A stretch of DNA of 64,000 nt from JAOZPE01 sp964601275. Its GTDB lineage: Bacteria > Krumholzibacteriota > Krumholzibacteriia > JAJRXK01. The notes under the pieces were generated by a model. It saw only the letters and a program-made list of their open reading frames with translations, did no database searches and was not told the origin of the DNA. Location of the stretch: positions 248,001-312,000 of the forward strand of contig CAZRMV010000001.1 of assembly GCA_964601275.1 (NCBI GenBank), given 5' to 3'. The position numbers were made by a program, and so were the translations under genes. Below, one piece after another: positions 17,801-26,106 of the stretch. The number at the start of each line of letters is the position of its first letter. Position 1 is the first letter of the stretch.

Positions 17801-20547
17801 CCTTGACGGTGCTCGGTGGGGGTTTCACCGCGGGTCGCGATACCCTCCGGGCGCAGGTGTACGTGATGCAGGAAGACGGGGGCGAGAAGAGGCCGGCCCT
17901 CGATTCGGTGCCCCACGACGCCACCGTGGACATGGTGCCCCCTCCCGGGGCGGGAGAATGGTGGGAAAATCTTCCGCCGCGCGTCGACCTGAAGAACTGG
18001 GCCGTCTTCGTGCCCGAGGTCTTGCCCGGGCTGTTGAGCCTGGAAGATGTCGCGTTCGATCCTCCCGAGGTCACCCAGGGGGAGACCACTCTCTTGACCG
18101 CGCGTCCGGTGATCGATGTCCAGGCGGTCCCCGATCCCATCTTCCAGGTCTTTGCCGATTTCTCCCGCTTCGGAGGCGACGCGCTCACTCCCATGGACGA
18201 CGAGGGCCGAAACGGCGATCTCGTGGCGGGAGACGGCATCTACAGCGTCGAATTGACCATCGATCCTTCCGAACTCGAAGGGGACGCCGCCATTCTCGTC
18301 CAGGCCACCGAACTCAATTCGGGGGAAAGGGCCTCGGCCACCGCCGACCTGGCGATCACCGGGCAGCCCCAACTGCAACCCATCTTGAGCTTCGACGACC
18401 CCGCGGGGGACGATCACGGCCCCAATCATCCAGGGGAGAAATTCCTCTACTACACCTATCCCACCAACGGCGTCTTCTTCCCCGGTGTGTTCGACCTGTT
18501 GGGCATGCAGGTCTTCGATGCGGGCGAGAAGCTGGTGTTCCGGGTCGATGTGGGCGAAGTCACCGACCCCGCCCAACCCGACGCGGCCAACTGGAATGCG
18601 CCGTTCCCGACCGACCAGTTGTGTCCCGAGGGTTCCCGCATCGACCTGAACCTGCAGAACGTGGTGGTTCTCATCGACAACATTCCCGGGAAGGGTTCGA
18701 TCAAGCTGCCCGACAACCGTTGGGCCGATGTCGCCCGGCAGGACGCCTGGGATTACGCGGTGATCGCCGACGGCTGGTGGAAGGGGATGGTGCGCAGCAA
18801 CGGATCGTCGTCTTCGGGAAGTTGGGACATCTTCCGCAACGACGAGGACTATTTCTTCTGTGTCAACGCCATCGACAACACCATCGACATGTTCGTGGAC
18901 AAGAAGGTCCTCGAAGTGGGAGGGCTGAGCGGAGCGGAACTGCAAGAGGTGATCGACCAATGGGACTTCATCGTCCTGATGAGCGGGCACGATGGCGATT
19001 CCAACGACAACAACTGGGGAGGGATCCGTTGGGTCAACGAGGGCCGGCCGCAGTGGCAGTTCGGCGGGGGCAAGAACGGAGAGTCGGGCCGGGAGCGTGA
19101 CGCCAACATCATCGACATCATGACCCACGCGGGGCTCGACCCCACCGGGAAGCCGAAGCCGCCCGGCCGGCCCCAGGAGGAGCAACTCGACTTCACCACC
19201 CCGGAAGCCGAGCGCCGCTTCTCCGACCCCAAGATCCTGGTATCGGTCGAGTTGGAGGCCGAGGAGCTCATCGACAACGTCCCCCCCCAGATCACCTTCC
19301 TGAACGATCCCGATCGCGCCCTGCGGCAGTGGGCCATCCTCAAGGGAGCGCCGGTCTCTCCCATCGTGCGGATCGAGGACGACAACGACGTGGTCTCGGC
19401 GAAGATGCGCTGGCGCGGAGTAGGAGAACCCCGGAGCGCGGCCCGCGAAGCGCCGCTCGGCCTCTTGCGCAGCGATCTGGACAGCGATGGGGTCACCTTC
19501 ATCGGCGACGTGCCTTTCGAGCAGTTCAGCGACCCTTCGGTGACGAACCTGGTATCCCGGTTGAAGCCGGATGGCACCATCGAGAAGGTGCGGTACATGA
19601 TCCTCTCGTTCGAGGCGGTCGACCGGGTTGGGAACGCCACCCCCCAAAGCAGCACCGAATACCTGCTCGAGGTTCCCGAACAGCCGGTCGAGGAAGTGAT
19701 CCAGTCGGTGCTTCCCGATTCCCTGGAGGAAGGCGGCACCGATCCGGTGCAATTCGACCTGCCCGAGGGAAGCCGCCTTCGCCTGCCGCGTGGGTTCGTC
19801 GATGATCTCTTCGCGCGCGATGACAGCTCACGGGTGGAATTGCGGTACCGCGCGTTCGCCCTGGAGGATCTCGACCTGGCTCCGCACGGCGGAAGCAACC
19901 CGAGCGTCCTGCTTCCGGAGAACCGCTATCTGCAGGCGGCCCGGTCGTTCCAGCTCTTCTGGGTCCATGGAGACAGCACGGTCGAGGAGATCCAACAGCT
20001 TCCCGAATCGGCCGAGTTCTCCATCCACTTCCCCCATTTCCTGATCGAAGGGGAAAGCCCGCCCAATCTCCAGTACTTCCACTACAGCGAAGCGTCGAAA
20101 CGCTGGGTCCTGGTGGGAGGCCATAGCGAGGTCGAGGGCAGCACCTTGACCGCCGAGGTGGTGGAGACCGGTCTGTATGGGGTCTTCACCAAGGGATCGA
20201 AGCTCAAGGACGAGACCCTGGTCACCGGTCTGCAGTTGTCGCCGAATCCGTTCTCGCCCAACGGGGATGGAGTGCACGATTTCCTGAACATCAGCTATGT
20301 GATTCCCGACCAGATCAACCAGGTCGTGGTCGAGATCTACGACCTGCGGGGTGAGAAGGTTCGCACCCTCCAGCTCTTCGAGGGAATCGGAGATGTGACG
20401 AACCGTACCACCGGCCTGGTGTGGGACGGACGCGATGAGCGGGGCAACTATGTTCCCATGGGTATCTACGTCTGCCGGGTCGAGGTGGAGGGGAAGTTCC
20501 TAAAGCGCTGGGAACGGGCGACCGCGGCGGTGGTGGTGGTACGATGA
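14812..20547 (+). CDS. Giant secreted surface protein with CBM9/DOMON-like N-terminus, glucodextranase-type C domain and gliding-type C-terminal module
   Basis: 1911 residues. The start is set at the ATG at 14812 (preceded by GAAGGGG) so that the hydrophobic signal lies at about residues 24-45. Segments: about 50-270 a substrate-binding beta fold seen in DOMON/CBM9-like proteins; about 320-560 prealbumin-like repeats; about 600-880 Ig-like repeats; about 1195-1440 a glucodextranase C-type domain (DDPAGDDHGP, then YTYPTNGVFFPGVFDL), known from extracellular alpha-glucan enzymes and pullulanases; and about 1803-1911 a FlgD-like end opened by LSPNPFSPNGDG. No glycosidase core is seen. I infer a cell-surface scaffold or binding protein for alpha-glucan. 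The stop overlaps the start of the PorV-like gene by four bases, so the two are translationally coupled. Confidence 0.8.
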   Translation: MRVVPSRRTLDVLLSPPPPSGALRIALVGTLGWLLALGMAPTPAAMATTWNTPIVDGPIHDLPDSNDWQPDELFFEDPAGDSNWGPFNDLQGLWVTWDENGLYVGVSGQLWDTAGPGTGGNSVNVYLDVDFGRGTGISNMDAIDPNALGAVTRNLWRPLQVGGGFGADFGFTSWAGTYDRGILDLFDPLLPVNLITDESRQVGVNQPCLDPTGPCQGFDKQGNFSFEFFIPWHDLYARLYPNLTTTVPPGAAIALVVNIVGGGDSMSEESIPSQSTFRVIDRPVTLVVDADADGVPDRDWPPSGSISGTVNLSDPADTTTVVDVVAWLPDGTEAARDQTPPGGGAYQLTRLGAGDYTVGIESIFYVANPQTVQVGENQDVTGIDFDALRVRSGIDLRLRYLDGPESSSRSLDLAFRLSGRTDLGSDFSVDFIIGPQDSLVVGLRPVPAGDYHLSVVPQWPTSQPVPDPQRSGYTRIERDLRVPDNDGIVDLGTLDLKVVRPTQVAFFAPDETGDGERITADFTTVSLPSENFYAYLVVEAGFVDDEGNEAIYGLPGLQITTTTMDPAFATQGVVELWSAADTTRSAQPLADPSVWLPPSGEPPVGRARFLLTDDAQEVVRLFAAGSGMDGVLEVGVQPIEPAEIALSAQGDAMVAGAQIPLQGRLLDVAGNPVFLNEFLVFFDITPNVPGVGPSLAVTASDGSFGTDGDVAFTTTVSGDYTVQAKGTTDSGKDIVSPQLAFHVAPDLPYQLELVAELKKVDGSPVGLSYRVRQTDRFENSSPATGVTVQIQAGPPEIVASAPASVVLDDADATGTFDVQLVPGRTGVVECTVTVPGLARQSTTLRTPVLFGLVATDEVAPESDTNHNANPDIDLTALYAFSQNDTLVVKLPFRSNFNGAHMALLLESTGTPEGAVGDYFGFPIFYLHDLLPDFVFTYKYAADDYADLRRPPPGGDPSQWQWYDMQAAAWVSEFNDNVNAKAQGWVSKDESAVTFRIPLTVLGGGFTAGRDTLRAQVYVMQEDGGEKRPALDSVPHDATVDMVPPPGAGEWWENLPPRVDLKNWAVFVPEVLPGLLSLEDVAFDPPEVTQGETTLLTARPVIDVQAVPDPIFQVFADFSRFGGDALTPMDDEGRNGDLVAGDGIYSVELTIDPSELEGDAAILVQATELNSGERASATADLAITGQPQLQPILSFDDPAGDDHGPNHPGEKFLYYTYPTNGVFFPGVFDLLGMQVFDAGEKLVFRVDVGEVTDPAQPDAANWNAPFPTDQLCPEGSRIDLNLQNVVVLIDNIPGKGSIKLPDNRWADVARQDAWDYAVIADGWWKGMVRSNGSSSSGSWDIFRNDEDYFFCVNAIDNTIDMFVDKKVLEVGGLSGAELQEVIDQWDFIVLMSGHDGDSNDNNWGGIRWVNEGRPQWQFGGGKNGESGRERDANIIDIMTHAGLDPTGKPKPPGRPQEEQLDFTTPEAERRFSDPKILVSVELEAEELIDNVPPQITFLNDPDRALRQWAILKGAPVSPIVRIEDDNDVVSAKMRWRGVGEPRSAAREAPLGLLRSDLDSDGVTFIGDVPFEQFSDPSVTNLVSRLKPDGTIEKVRYMILSFEAVDRVGNATPQSSTEYLLEVPEQPVEEVIQSVLPDSLEEGGTDPVQFDLPEGSRLRLPRGFVDDLFARDDSSRVELRYRAFALEDLDLAPHGGSNPSVLLPENRYLQAARSFQLFWVHGDSTVEEIQQLPESAEFSIHFPHFLIEGESPPNLQYFHYSEASKRWVLVGGHSEVEGSTLTAEVVETGLYGVFTKGSKLKDETLVTGLQLSPNPFSPNGDGVHDFLNISYVIPDQINQVVVEIYDLRGEKVRTLQLFEGIGDVTNRTTGLVWDGRDERGNYVPMGIYVCRVEVEGKFLKRWERATAAVVVVR

Positions 20548-21434
20548 GGAAACGAGCTTCGATCCTCTGCGTTCTCACCGCACTCTCGCTGTTGCCGGCG
20601 ACAAGCGCATGGGCCGAATTCATCGACCAGGAGGTGGGCGCGCGCGGCCAGTCGATGGGCGGCGCCTACGTGGCCATGAGCGGTGATCCTTCGAGCCTGT
20701 TCTGGAATCCGGCCGCCATCGTCAATCGCGAGCATTCGGTGCTGGTGGAAGGGATGCGTACTTCCCTGTACGACGGGGTGGAAGGCTTGAGCGAGGACTT
20801 CATCGGGGCTTCCATGCAGTTCGCCGGACGGTTCGCGGTGGGCCTGGGATGGACCCGCACCGGATTGGAACAGCTGTACCACGAGGACGTTCTCAGCGGT
20901 GGAGTGGCCATGTCCACGGGGGAAGGTCGATTCTCGATCGGCGCCTCAGCGCTCTTCTTCGGGGCCTCCGCTCCCGGTTACGTCGACCTCAACGACCCCA
21001 ACTACGCCGGCGATCAGTGGGCGGGGTCCTTCAGCCTGGGGCTGCTCTACCGGCCGAGCGGGAAGCTGAGCTTCGGCGCCAGCTTCGAGAACCTGCTGCG
21101 GCCGACCATCCAACTGGTGTCCACCAGCACCGACGTGAAGGAGATCGGCGGACGCCGCCGCTTCGGGATGGCCTACCGGCTGGAAGACGTGATCTGGCTC
21201 ACCGTGGAAGTCCGCCATCATGATATTCCCGAGTATGTCGACGGAAACTGGACCGCCCACTTCGGCGGAGAAGCGTGGTTCCAGAAGGTACTCGCTTTGC
21301 GGGCCGGGGTGGACAACGGCCGGGTCACCGCAGGGGCCGGCCTGGTGGTCTCCTTCGTTCGGCTCGATCTGAGTCTGCTCGTCCACGAACGCCTGGGGAA
21401 CACCTACCGGGCCACGGTCAACCTGAGCTTCTAG
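20544..21434 (+). CDS. PorV/PorQ-like (UPF0164) outer-membrane beta-barrel protein
   Basis: 296 residues with a clean signal peptide (cleavage after SAWA near residue 24). The mature part begins with the family segment GARGQSMGGAYVAMSGDPSSLFWNPA, split here as GARGQSMGGAYVA then SSLFWNPA. The body has alternating beta strands and ends in the aromatic NLSF, a typical barrel C-terminus recognised by the BAM machinery. In Bacteroidetes, PorV is the shuttle protein of type IX secretion that handles cargo bearing C-terminal sorting domains. Here the gene overlaps the end of such a cargo-like gene (ATGA). Whether a full T9SS exists cannot be judged from this window. It is part of the long same-strand run to 33029. 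Confidence 0.82.
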   Translation: MRKRASILCVLTALSLLPATSAWAEFIDQEVGARGQSMGGAYVAMSGDPSSLFWNPAAIVNREHSVLVEGMRTSLYDGVEGLSEDFIGASMQFAGRFAVGLGWTRTGLEQLYHEDVLSGGVAMSTGEGRFSIGASALFFGASAPGYVDLNDPNYAGDQWAGSFSLGLLYRPSGKLSFGASFENLLRPTIQLVSTSTDVKEIGGRRRFGMAYRLEDVIWLTVEVRHHDIPEYVDGNWTAHFGGEAWFQKVLALRAGVDNGRVTAGAGLVVSFVRLDLSLLVHERLGNTYRATVNLSF

Positions 21435-21442
21435 GGAGCGCG

Positions 21443-22972
21443 GTGAGAGTGAAACAAAGACACTCGGCCATCCTTCTCGAGGCGATCCTGGGCTGGACCG
21501 CGGCCGTTCTCTGCAGCGTTCTCCTTGCTCCGTCGCCGTCGGCGGGTGCGGTGCAATTGCAGGGCTTCTACGAGGCGTTCGCCCGCGCCCAGGCCTTCGA
21601 TCAGACCTGGCAGTTCGACCAACCCAACCACTACTTCGAGCTGCGTACCCTGGCCACACCCTGGAAGGACTTCGAGGCCTTCGCCAAGATCAGCGCGAAT
21701 TCCGGGCGTTACCGCCTGACCAAGCCGCCCTTGGCCCTGGACGCGGGCAACGTCGACACCCATCGTCCCGAACTGCTCTTCAACGAAGGCCATATCCTGT
21801 TCCGGCGGCCGTACATGGATGTCGTGGCGTTCAGCCATCAGAACCGTTTCTGGTTCAGCCAGCCCCTGCTGAACATCGTCGACGGCAATTCCCTCGCCGA
21901 CTTCTTCGACGGACCGAGGTCGCAGGCCCTGCGCTTGGATCTGCGCAACATCAAGGGTTTCGGGGGCCTCTTCTACTACGGAGCCAAGTCCACGAATCCC
22001 GAGAGTTTCGCCGCCGGCCGCTTCTTCAAGACCTTCAGCAGGAAGCGGATTCTCTTCGGAGGGACCTTCGGACGCCGCGACTATGGAACCACCTCGCAAG
22101 ACTACGATCTCAGCGGCGCGCTCGACTTCGAACTGGCGCTCGGCGAGCTGTTCCATTTCCTCTCTCCCCTGGGCCGGGTCACCCTGGTGGGGGAGGCCGG
22201 TCGCAACTTCTCCGGGGAAACCAGTCTTCCTTCCGACGCCACCGGTCTCAACGGCTACCAGATGGAGCTGCGCGACTTCCGGGCCGGCAAGTTCACCTTC
22301 AAGCTGAACGGCTGGTACCGCGAGCCGAACTTCTACACCAGCGTCAGCAATCGGCAAGGCGAGAATGACCGCAAGGGATACTTCCTGGAGACCTGGTGGC
22401 GGGTGCCCCACAAGCAGGTCGATGTCCGCCTGGCCCATTGGCGCAACCGCGCCTTCGAACGCATCGAGGCCGACGGGAAGAAATTCGATCAGCGCCAGTA
22501 TGAGGTGGAGTTGTACATGGTGTTGAAGGACGGCTTCAGCTCATGGATCAAGTACCGCAATTTCCATGGGAATGAAGATGTCGCGACCGGTGAATCCACC
22601 TTCCAGAACCTGATCCTGGAGTTGCAGGGACAGAATCGCCTCATCTCGGTCCGGCCGGAGGTACGGCTGCGTGATTTCGGCACGCGCTTTTCGGTGCAGG
22701 GCTATGGGATGGAGATCAATCTGAACGTGAGTTCGAAGTGGAAGTTCTTCGGCCGTTTTCTCAATGCCAACGAGAACACGGAATCGCGTCAGACGGTTTT
22801 CCTGCAGGCCCGATACAGCGGGTTCAACAACGCCGAACTCTACTTGGAATACGGTGACGGAGGACGCAGCGACCGTCTGGCCGAGAACGACGGGTTCGTG
22901 AGCGAAGGACCCAGTGCCCAGGACCAGGACTTCGACCGCCGGGTCCAGTTGATCTTGAGACTTTGGTTCTAG
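21443..22972 (+). CDS. Outer-membrane beta-barrel protein, candidate glycan porin
   Basis: About 509 residues. An N-terminal signal peptide (hydrophobic at about residues 10-30, ending SAGA) is followed by a long series of amphipathic strands rich in aromatic residues, with charged loops and a terminal LRLWF consistent with a barrel. There is no TonB box, plug or recognisable enzyme motif. The start is a GTG at 21443, four bases after AGGGAG; a GTG at 21449 is equally possible. Position between the PorV-like gene and the CBM48-bearing barrel suggests a pore or docking protein for starch fragments (inference). I do not recognise a named family. Confidence 0.7.
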   Translation: MRVKQRHSAILLEAILGWTAAVLCSVLLAPSPSAGAVQLQGFYEAFARAQAFDQTWQFDQPNHYFELRTLATPWKDFEAFAKISANSGRYRLTKPPLALDAGNVDTHRPELLFNEGHILFRRPYMDVVAFSHQNRFWFSQPLLNIVDGNSLADFFDGPRSQALRLDLRNIKGFGGLFYYGAKSTNPESFAAGRFFKTFSRKRILFGGTFGRRDYGTTSQDYDLSGALDFELALGELFHFLSPLGRVTLVGEAGRNFSGETSLPSDATGLNGYQMELRDFRAGKFTFKLNGWYREPNFYTSVSNRQGENDRKGYFLETWWRVPHKQVDVRLAHWRNRAFERIEADGKKFDQRQYEVELYMVLKDGFSSWIKYRNFHGNEDVATGESTFQNLILELQGQNRLISVRPEVRLRDFGTRFSVQGYGMEINLNVSSKWKFFGRFLNANENTESRQTVFLQARYSGFNNAELYLEYGDGGRSDRLAENDGFVSEGPSAQDQDFDRRVQLILRLWF

Positions 22973-22992
22973 AGAACCGGAGGGACCGCCTT

Positions 22993-25296
22993 ATGAGCAG
23001 CACACGACCGCCGCTGATCCTTCTTCTCCTGCTTCTTTTGGCGCCGGCAAACACGCACGCGGCGGTGCGGCAGGTCGAAGGCGGCATCCTCTTCGAGTAC
23101 ACCGATCCCGGAGCGTCGTCCGTCGCTCTGGCCGGCGATTTCAACGACTGGAGCACCACCGACACGCCCATGTCCGATCCCGAAAAGGACGGCATCTGGT
23201 CGGTGGTCGTGAAGTTGAAGCCGGGAAGCTATCAATACAAGTTCGTGGTGAACGGAGGAACCTGGATGGCCGATCCGGAGAATCCGCGCACCGCTGGCGA
23301 TTACGGCAACTCGGTCATCGATATCGACGCCGATGGAAAGATCGTGACCGCGCCGGGAGCGACCGCCGCCATCCCTTCGGGGACCAAGGTGGTCAGCAAC
23401 AATTCCATGAACAGCCGGGTGTATCTGGGAGGGTTCTTCCGCATGTTGCTGCCTTCCACCTCGGACATTCCGGGGGACAAGCGGCTGCGGCTGCAGCGGC
23501 CCGACAACCAATTCAACTTCGATGTCACGGTGAATCTGAACAAGAAGATCTGGGCCAGCGCACGCCTGCAGGTTCGGACCGGCGATGAGGGCGGAAACGC
23601 GAACGAGCTGGCAGCCGAGCTGTACAAGGCCCAGGCGAATTTCCTGGAGGATGCCTGGTCGATCCAGGCCTACTACAACGAGGAAAGTTTCTCCACCGAC
23701 GATCCCTTCCACCTGCTGGGCGACGAACAGCTGCGAGGGGTCATCCGCCAGCCCGATCGGAAGTTCGGGCAGGGAACCCAGGGGCTGGTGTTTCGGATGA
23801 CCGCGTGGGGTGGAGACCTCGGAATCACCTACAGCGACACCTACGATGAGGACATCTTCTCGAGGATCCTGCCCAACGCGAATACCGTGGGCAGCAAGAA
23901 CTACGACCGGCGCACCGGGACCGACGTGCTGGGTCTGCGCTATGTGAAGCCGCTTGGCGCCACGAAACTGGGGTTGACCTACCGCGGGGTCCTCAGTGAC
24001 TGGTGGGTGAATTTCACCAATGCGAAGAACATCCTGCCCGATGACCTGAGACAACACCAGATCGACCAGAACCGGCCGGAGAAGCAGGTTTCGGACAATT
24101 TCGAACTGGCGAACGATCTGCATGTCATTGCCGGCGATCTCGATGCGCCGCTGGTGGGCGGCCTCAAGGGTGTGGCGGCGTTCGGCTACAGTTGGTACGA
24201 GGCCAAGTGGGACGTGGGAAACCGGGAGGAAGTCCAGGGGACCGGGTACGATGACGGCAAGATCCATTTCAACATCGGGAACGAGCGAGGGCTGCGTGGC
24301 AATCTGGCCCTGAAGTACGAGCATTCCGGCTTGAAGCTGGGCCTCGGATACGAGTACCAGTACACCCAGGGAATGGACGCCTCAGAACAGTACATCACCT
24401 ATCGGACCCAACCGGGAACGATGATGGCCGACATGGATCGATTCGCTCCCAACCAGGTCCTGGGACGTTACGTCGAGATCAACGGGATCAAGGGCGTCGA
24501 TATCCTCCAGACCGGCCCGACGCCGGAGCGCTCGGCCCATGATCTCCGCTTCCGACTGAACTGGCAGGAGGGCAAGTGGACCTTCGACCTCGATCTGGGT
24601 CGGCAGCGGGAGAATCTGGGATACGTCGATTTCTTTTCCGGCGGGCCGGCCGATTTCGACCGCACCCGTTGGGTGGGCAGTCCGCGGATCACCTGGAGGC
24701 CCTTCGACGAAGGCCGGTGGTTCCTGGCGCTGGACACCCGCTTCCTGAACCACGACGACCCGCGCACCATGCAGGAGACCGGGGCGGCGAGTTATCTCAA
24801 CTTCGACAGTTCCCAGGACCTGGGGCGCCCGCTGGAAGCGCAGGGCTATTTCGCGCGGATGGATCAGCAGGAATATGTTCTGCGGGGAAAGATCCCCTTG
24901 TTCAAGGCGGGGCGCCAGGGTTTCGGGATCCGTTTCGACCTGCGCTACATCAACTATGATGGTCCCAAGGGGGTCACCCTGCGTCTGCTCGACCCCGACT
25001 CCGAAGGAGGGGTGAGGGAAGTGGTGGCCGACCTCAGCGGAAACTATTTCACTCCCTACGTCGGGCTGGTGTGGGAACCGTCGGATCCGGTGAGCATCCA
25101 GTTGGGATTCGGGGTCGATCCGGATTTCTACTTCGTCATCGATCCGCAGGGGTGGCCGAACGGAAGGCAGCAGTTCCGCGAACGGTATCTGCAGGAAAAT
25201 GCCTTCGACCGCTACCACCCCTACAACGAACTGCAGGCGGAGCAGCAGTTGGAGGACCGCACCCAGTTCGTCATCAACGCGTTCGTGAAGTTCTAG
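22993..25296 (+). CDS. Outer-membrane barrel with N-terminal CBM48-like starch-binding domain
   Basis: 767 residues. The signal peptide (a run of Leu at residues 10-17, ending HAA) precedes a CBM48-like domain at about residues 25-110 (VALAGDFNDWS, DGIWSV, YQYKFVV). After a short linker the remaining about 640 residues alternate strand and turn in the manner of a large porin or usher-like barrel and end in FVKF. There is no N-terminal plug domain or TonB box of SusC-type receptors. GGAGGG lies eight bases before the ATG. I infer that the CBM presents glucan at the mouth of a barrel on the cell surface or periplasmic face. This domain combination is unfamiliar to me and the most distinctive piece of the locus. 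Confidence 0.75.
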   Translation: MSSTRPPLILLLLLLLAPANTHAAVRQVEGGILFEYTDPGASSVALAGDFNDWSTTDTPMSDPEKDGIWSVVVKLKPGSYQYKFVVNGGTWMADPENPRTAGDYGNSVIDIDADGKIVTAPGATAAIPSGTKVVSNNSMNSRVYLGGFFRMLLPSTSDIPGDKRLRLQRPDNQFNFDVTVNLNKKIWASARLQVRTGDEGGNANELAAELYKAQANFLEDAWSIQAYYNEESFSTDDPFHLLGDEQLRGVIRQPDRKFGQGTQGLVFRMTAWGGDLGITYSDTYDEDIFSRILPNANTVGSKNYDRRTGTDVLGLRYVKPLGATKLGLTYRGVLSDWWVNFTNAKNILPDDLRQHQIDQNRPEKQVSDNFELANDLHVIAGDLDAPLVGGLKGVAAFGYSWYEAKWDVGNREEVQGTGYDDGKIHFNIGNERGLRGNLALKYEHSGLKLGLGYEYQYTQGMDASEQYITYRTQPGTMMADMDRFAPNQVLGRYVEINGIKGVDILQTGPTPERSAHDLRFRLNWQEGKWTFDLDLGRQRENLGYVDFFSGGPADFDRTRWVGSPRITWRPFDEGRWFLALDTRFLNHDDPRTMQETGAASYLNFDSSQDLGRPLEAQGYFARMDQQEYVLRGKIPLFKAGRQGFGIRFDLRYINYDGPKGVTLRLLDPDSEGGVREVVADLSGNYFTPYVGLVWEPSDPVSIQLGFGVDPDFYFVIDPQGWPNGRQQFRERYLQENAFDRYHPYNELQAEQQLEDRTQFVINAFVKF

Positions 25297-25308
25297 GAGG
25301 CTGCAGCC

Positions 25309-26100
25309 ATGATCCGCAGGAACTCGAACCGGAAGGATGTCCCTTCGGCTGCGGCACGGCCGCGGCTTCGGCGATTCCTGGGGGTTCTTCTTCCGGCGGC
25401 GGCGATCCTGTCCTTGATGGGCTGTTCGCTCTTCGGATTCATCGAGGATCGACTCGACCCGCCCAAGCCCGGGCCGAACGGCATCACCTTCCGTTACGCC
25501 GCACCGGCCGCCCGCCAGGTGAACCTTGCCGGCGAGTTCAACAACTGGCTGGGAACGGCCAGCGGGAACCGACTCGACCCCAACATCGACGCGATGAAGG
25601 ATCTGGATGGAGACGGCATCTGGGAGATCACCCTTCCGCTGCCTCCAGGCCGCTACCAGTACAAGTTCGTGATCGACCAGGTCGACTGGCAGTCGGATCC
25701 GAGCAATCCCGAGACCACCGACGATGGCTTCGGGGGAAAGAACTCGATCCTCGTGGTTCCCTCGAACCTGCCCTACAAGTATGACGAGGGCTACATCAGC
25801 TATAGCCTGGGTACCAGTTCGCGGATCAAGCGCAAGCTCCAGTACGACTTCAAGTTGGAAGGTTTCGCCGACGCCAAGCAGGTCTACGTGACCGGCGACT
25901 GGACCGATTGGGATCCGCAAGCGGTGCCCTTGCAACTGGGAGGCGATGGAGTGTGGAGGGTCACCACCGAGATGCCCGAGGGTGAACACCTCTACAAGTT
26001 CGTGGTCGACGGCGAGTGGATGCCCGACCCCGCCAACAAGGAGACCCGTGACGACGGGTACGGGGGAAAGAATTCCGTGGCCAACGTCCGGCCGAAGTAG
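25309..26100 (+). CDS. Lipoprotein with two CBM48-like starch-binding domains
   Basis: 263 residues. A type II signal with lipobox LMGC (Cys near residue 38) would anchor it to a membrane. Two CBM48-like domains follow: about residues 58-150 (VNLAGEFNNW, DGIWEI, YQYKFVID, DDGFGGKNS) and about 175-262 (VYVTGDWTDWD, GVWRV, LYKFVVDG, DDGYGGKNS). There is no catalytic domain. It starts 12 bases after the barrel gene with AGGAGG before its ATG, and the solute-binding protein gene follows within six bases. By analogy to surface glycan-binding lipoproteins (SusE/F play this role in Bacteroidetes) it probably holds starch near the barrel, but it is not homologous to SusE/F as far as I can see. Confidence 0.85.
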   Translation: MIRRNSNRKDVPSAAARPRLRRFLGVLLPAAAILSLMGCSLFGFIEDRLDPPKPGPNGITFRYAAPAARQVNLAGEFNNWLGTASGNRLDPNIDAMKDLDGDGIWEITLPLPPGRYQYKFVIDQVDWQSDPSNPETTDDGFGGKNSILVVPSNLPYKYDEGYISYSLGTSSRIKRKLQYDFKLEGFADAKQVYVTGDWTDWDPQAVPLQLGGDGVWRVTTEMPEGEHLYKFVVDGEWMPDPANKETRDDGYGGKNSVANVRPK

Positions 26101-26106
26101 CCGCTG

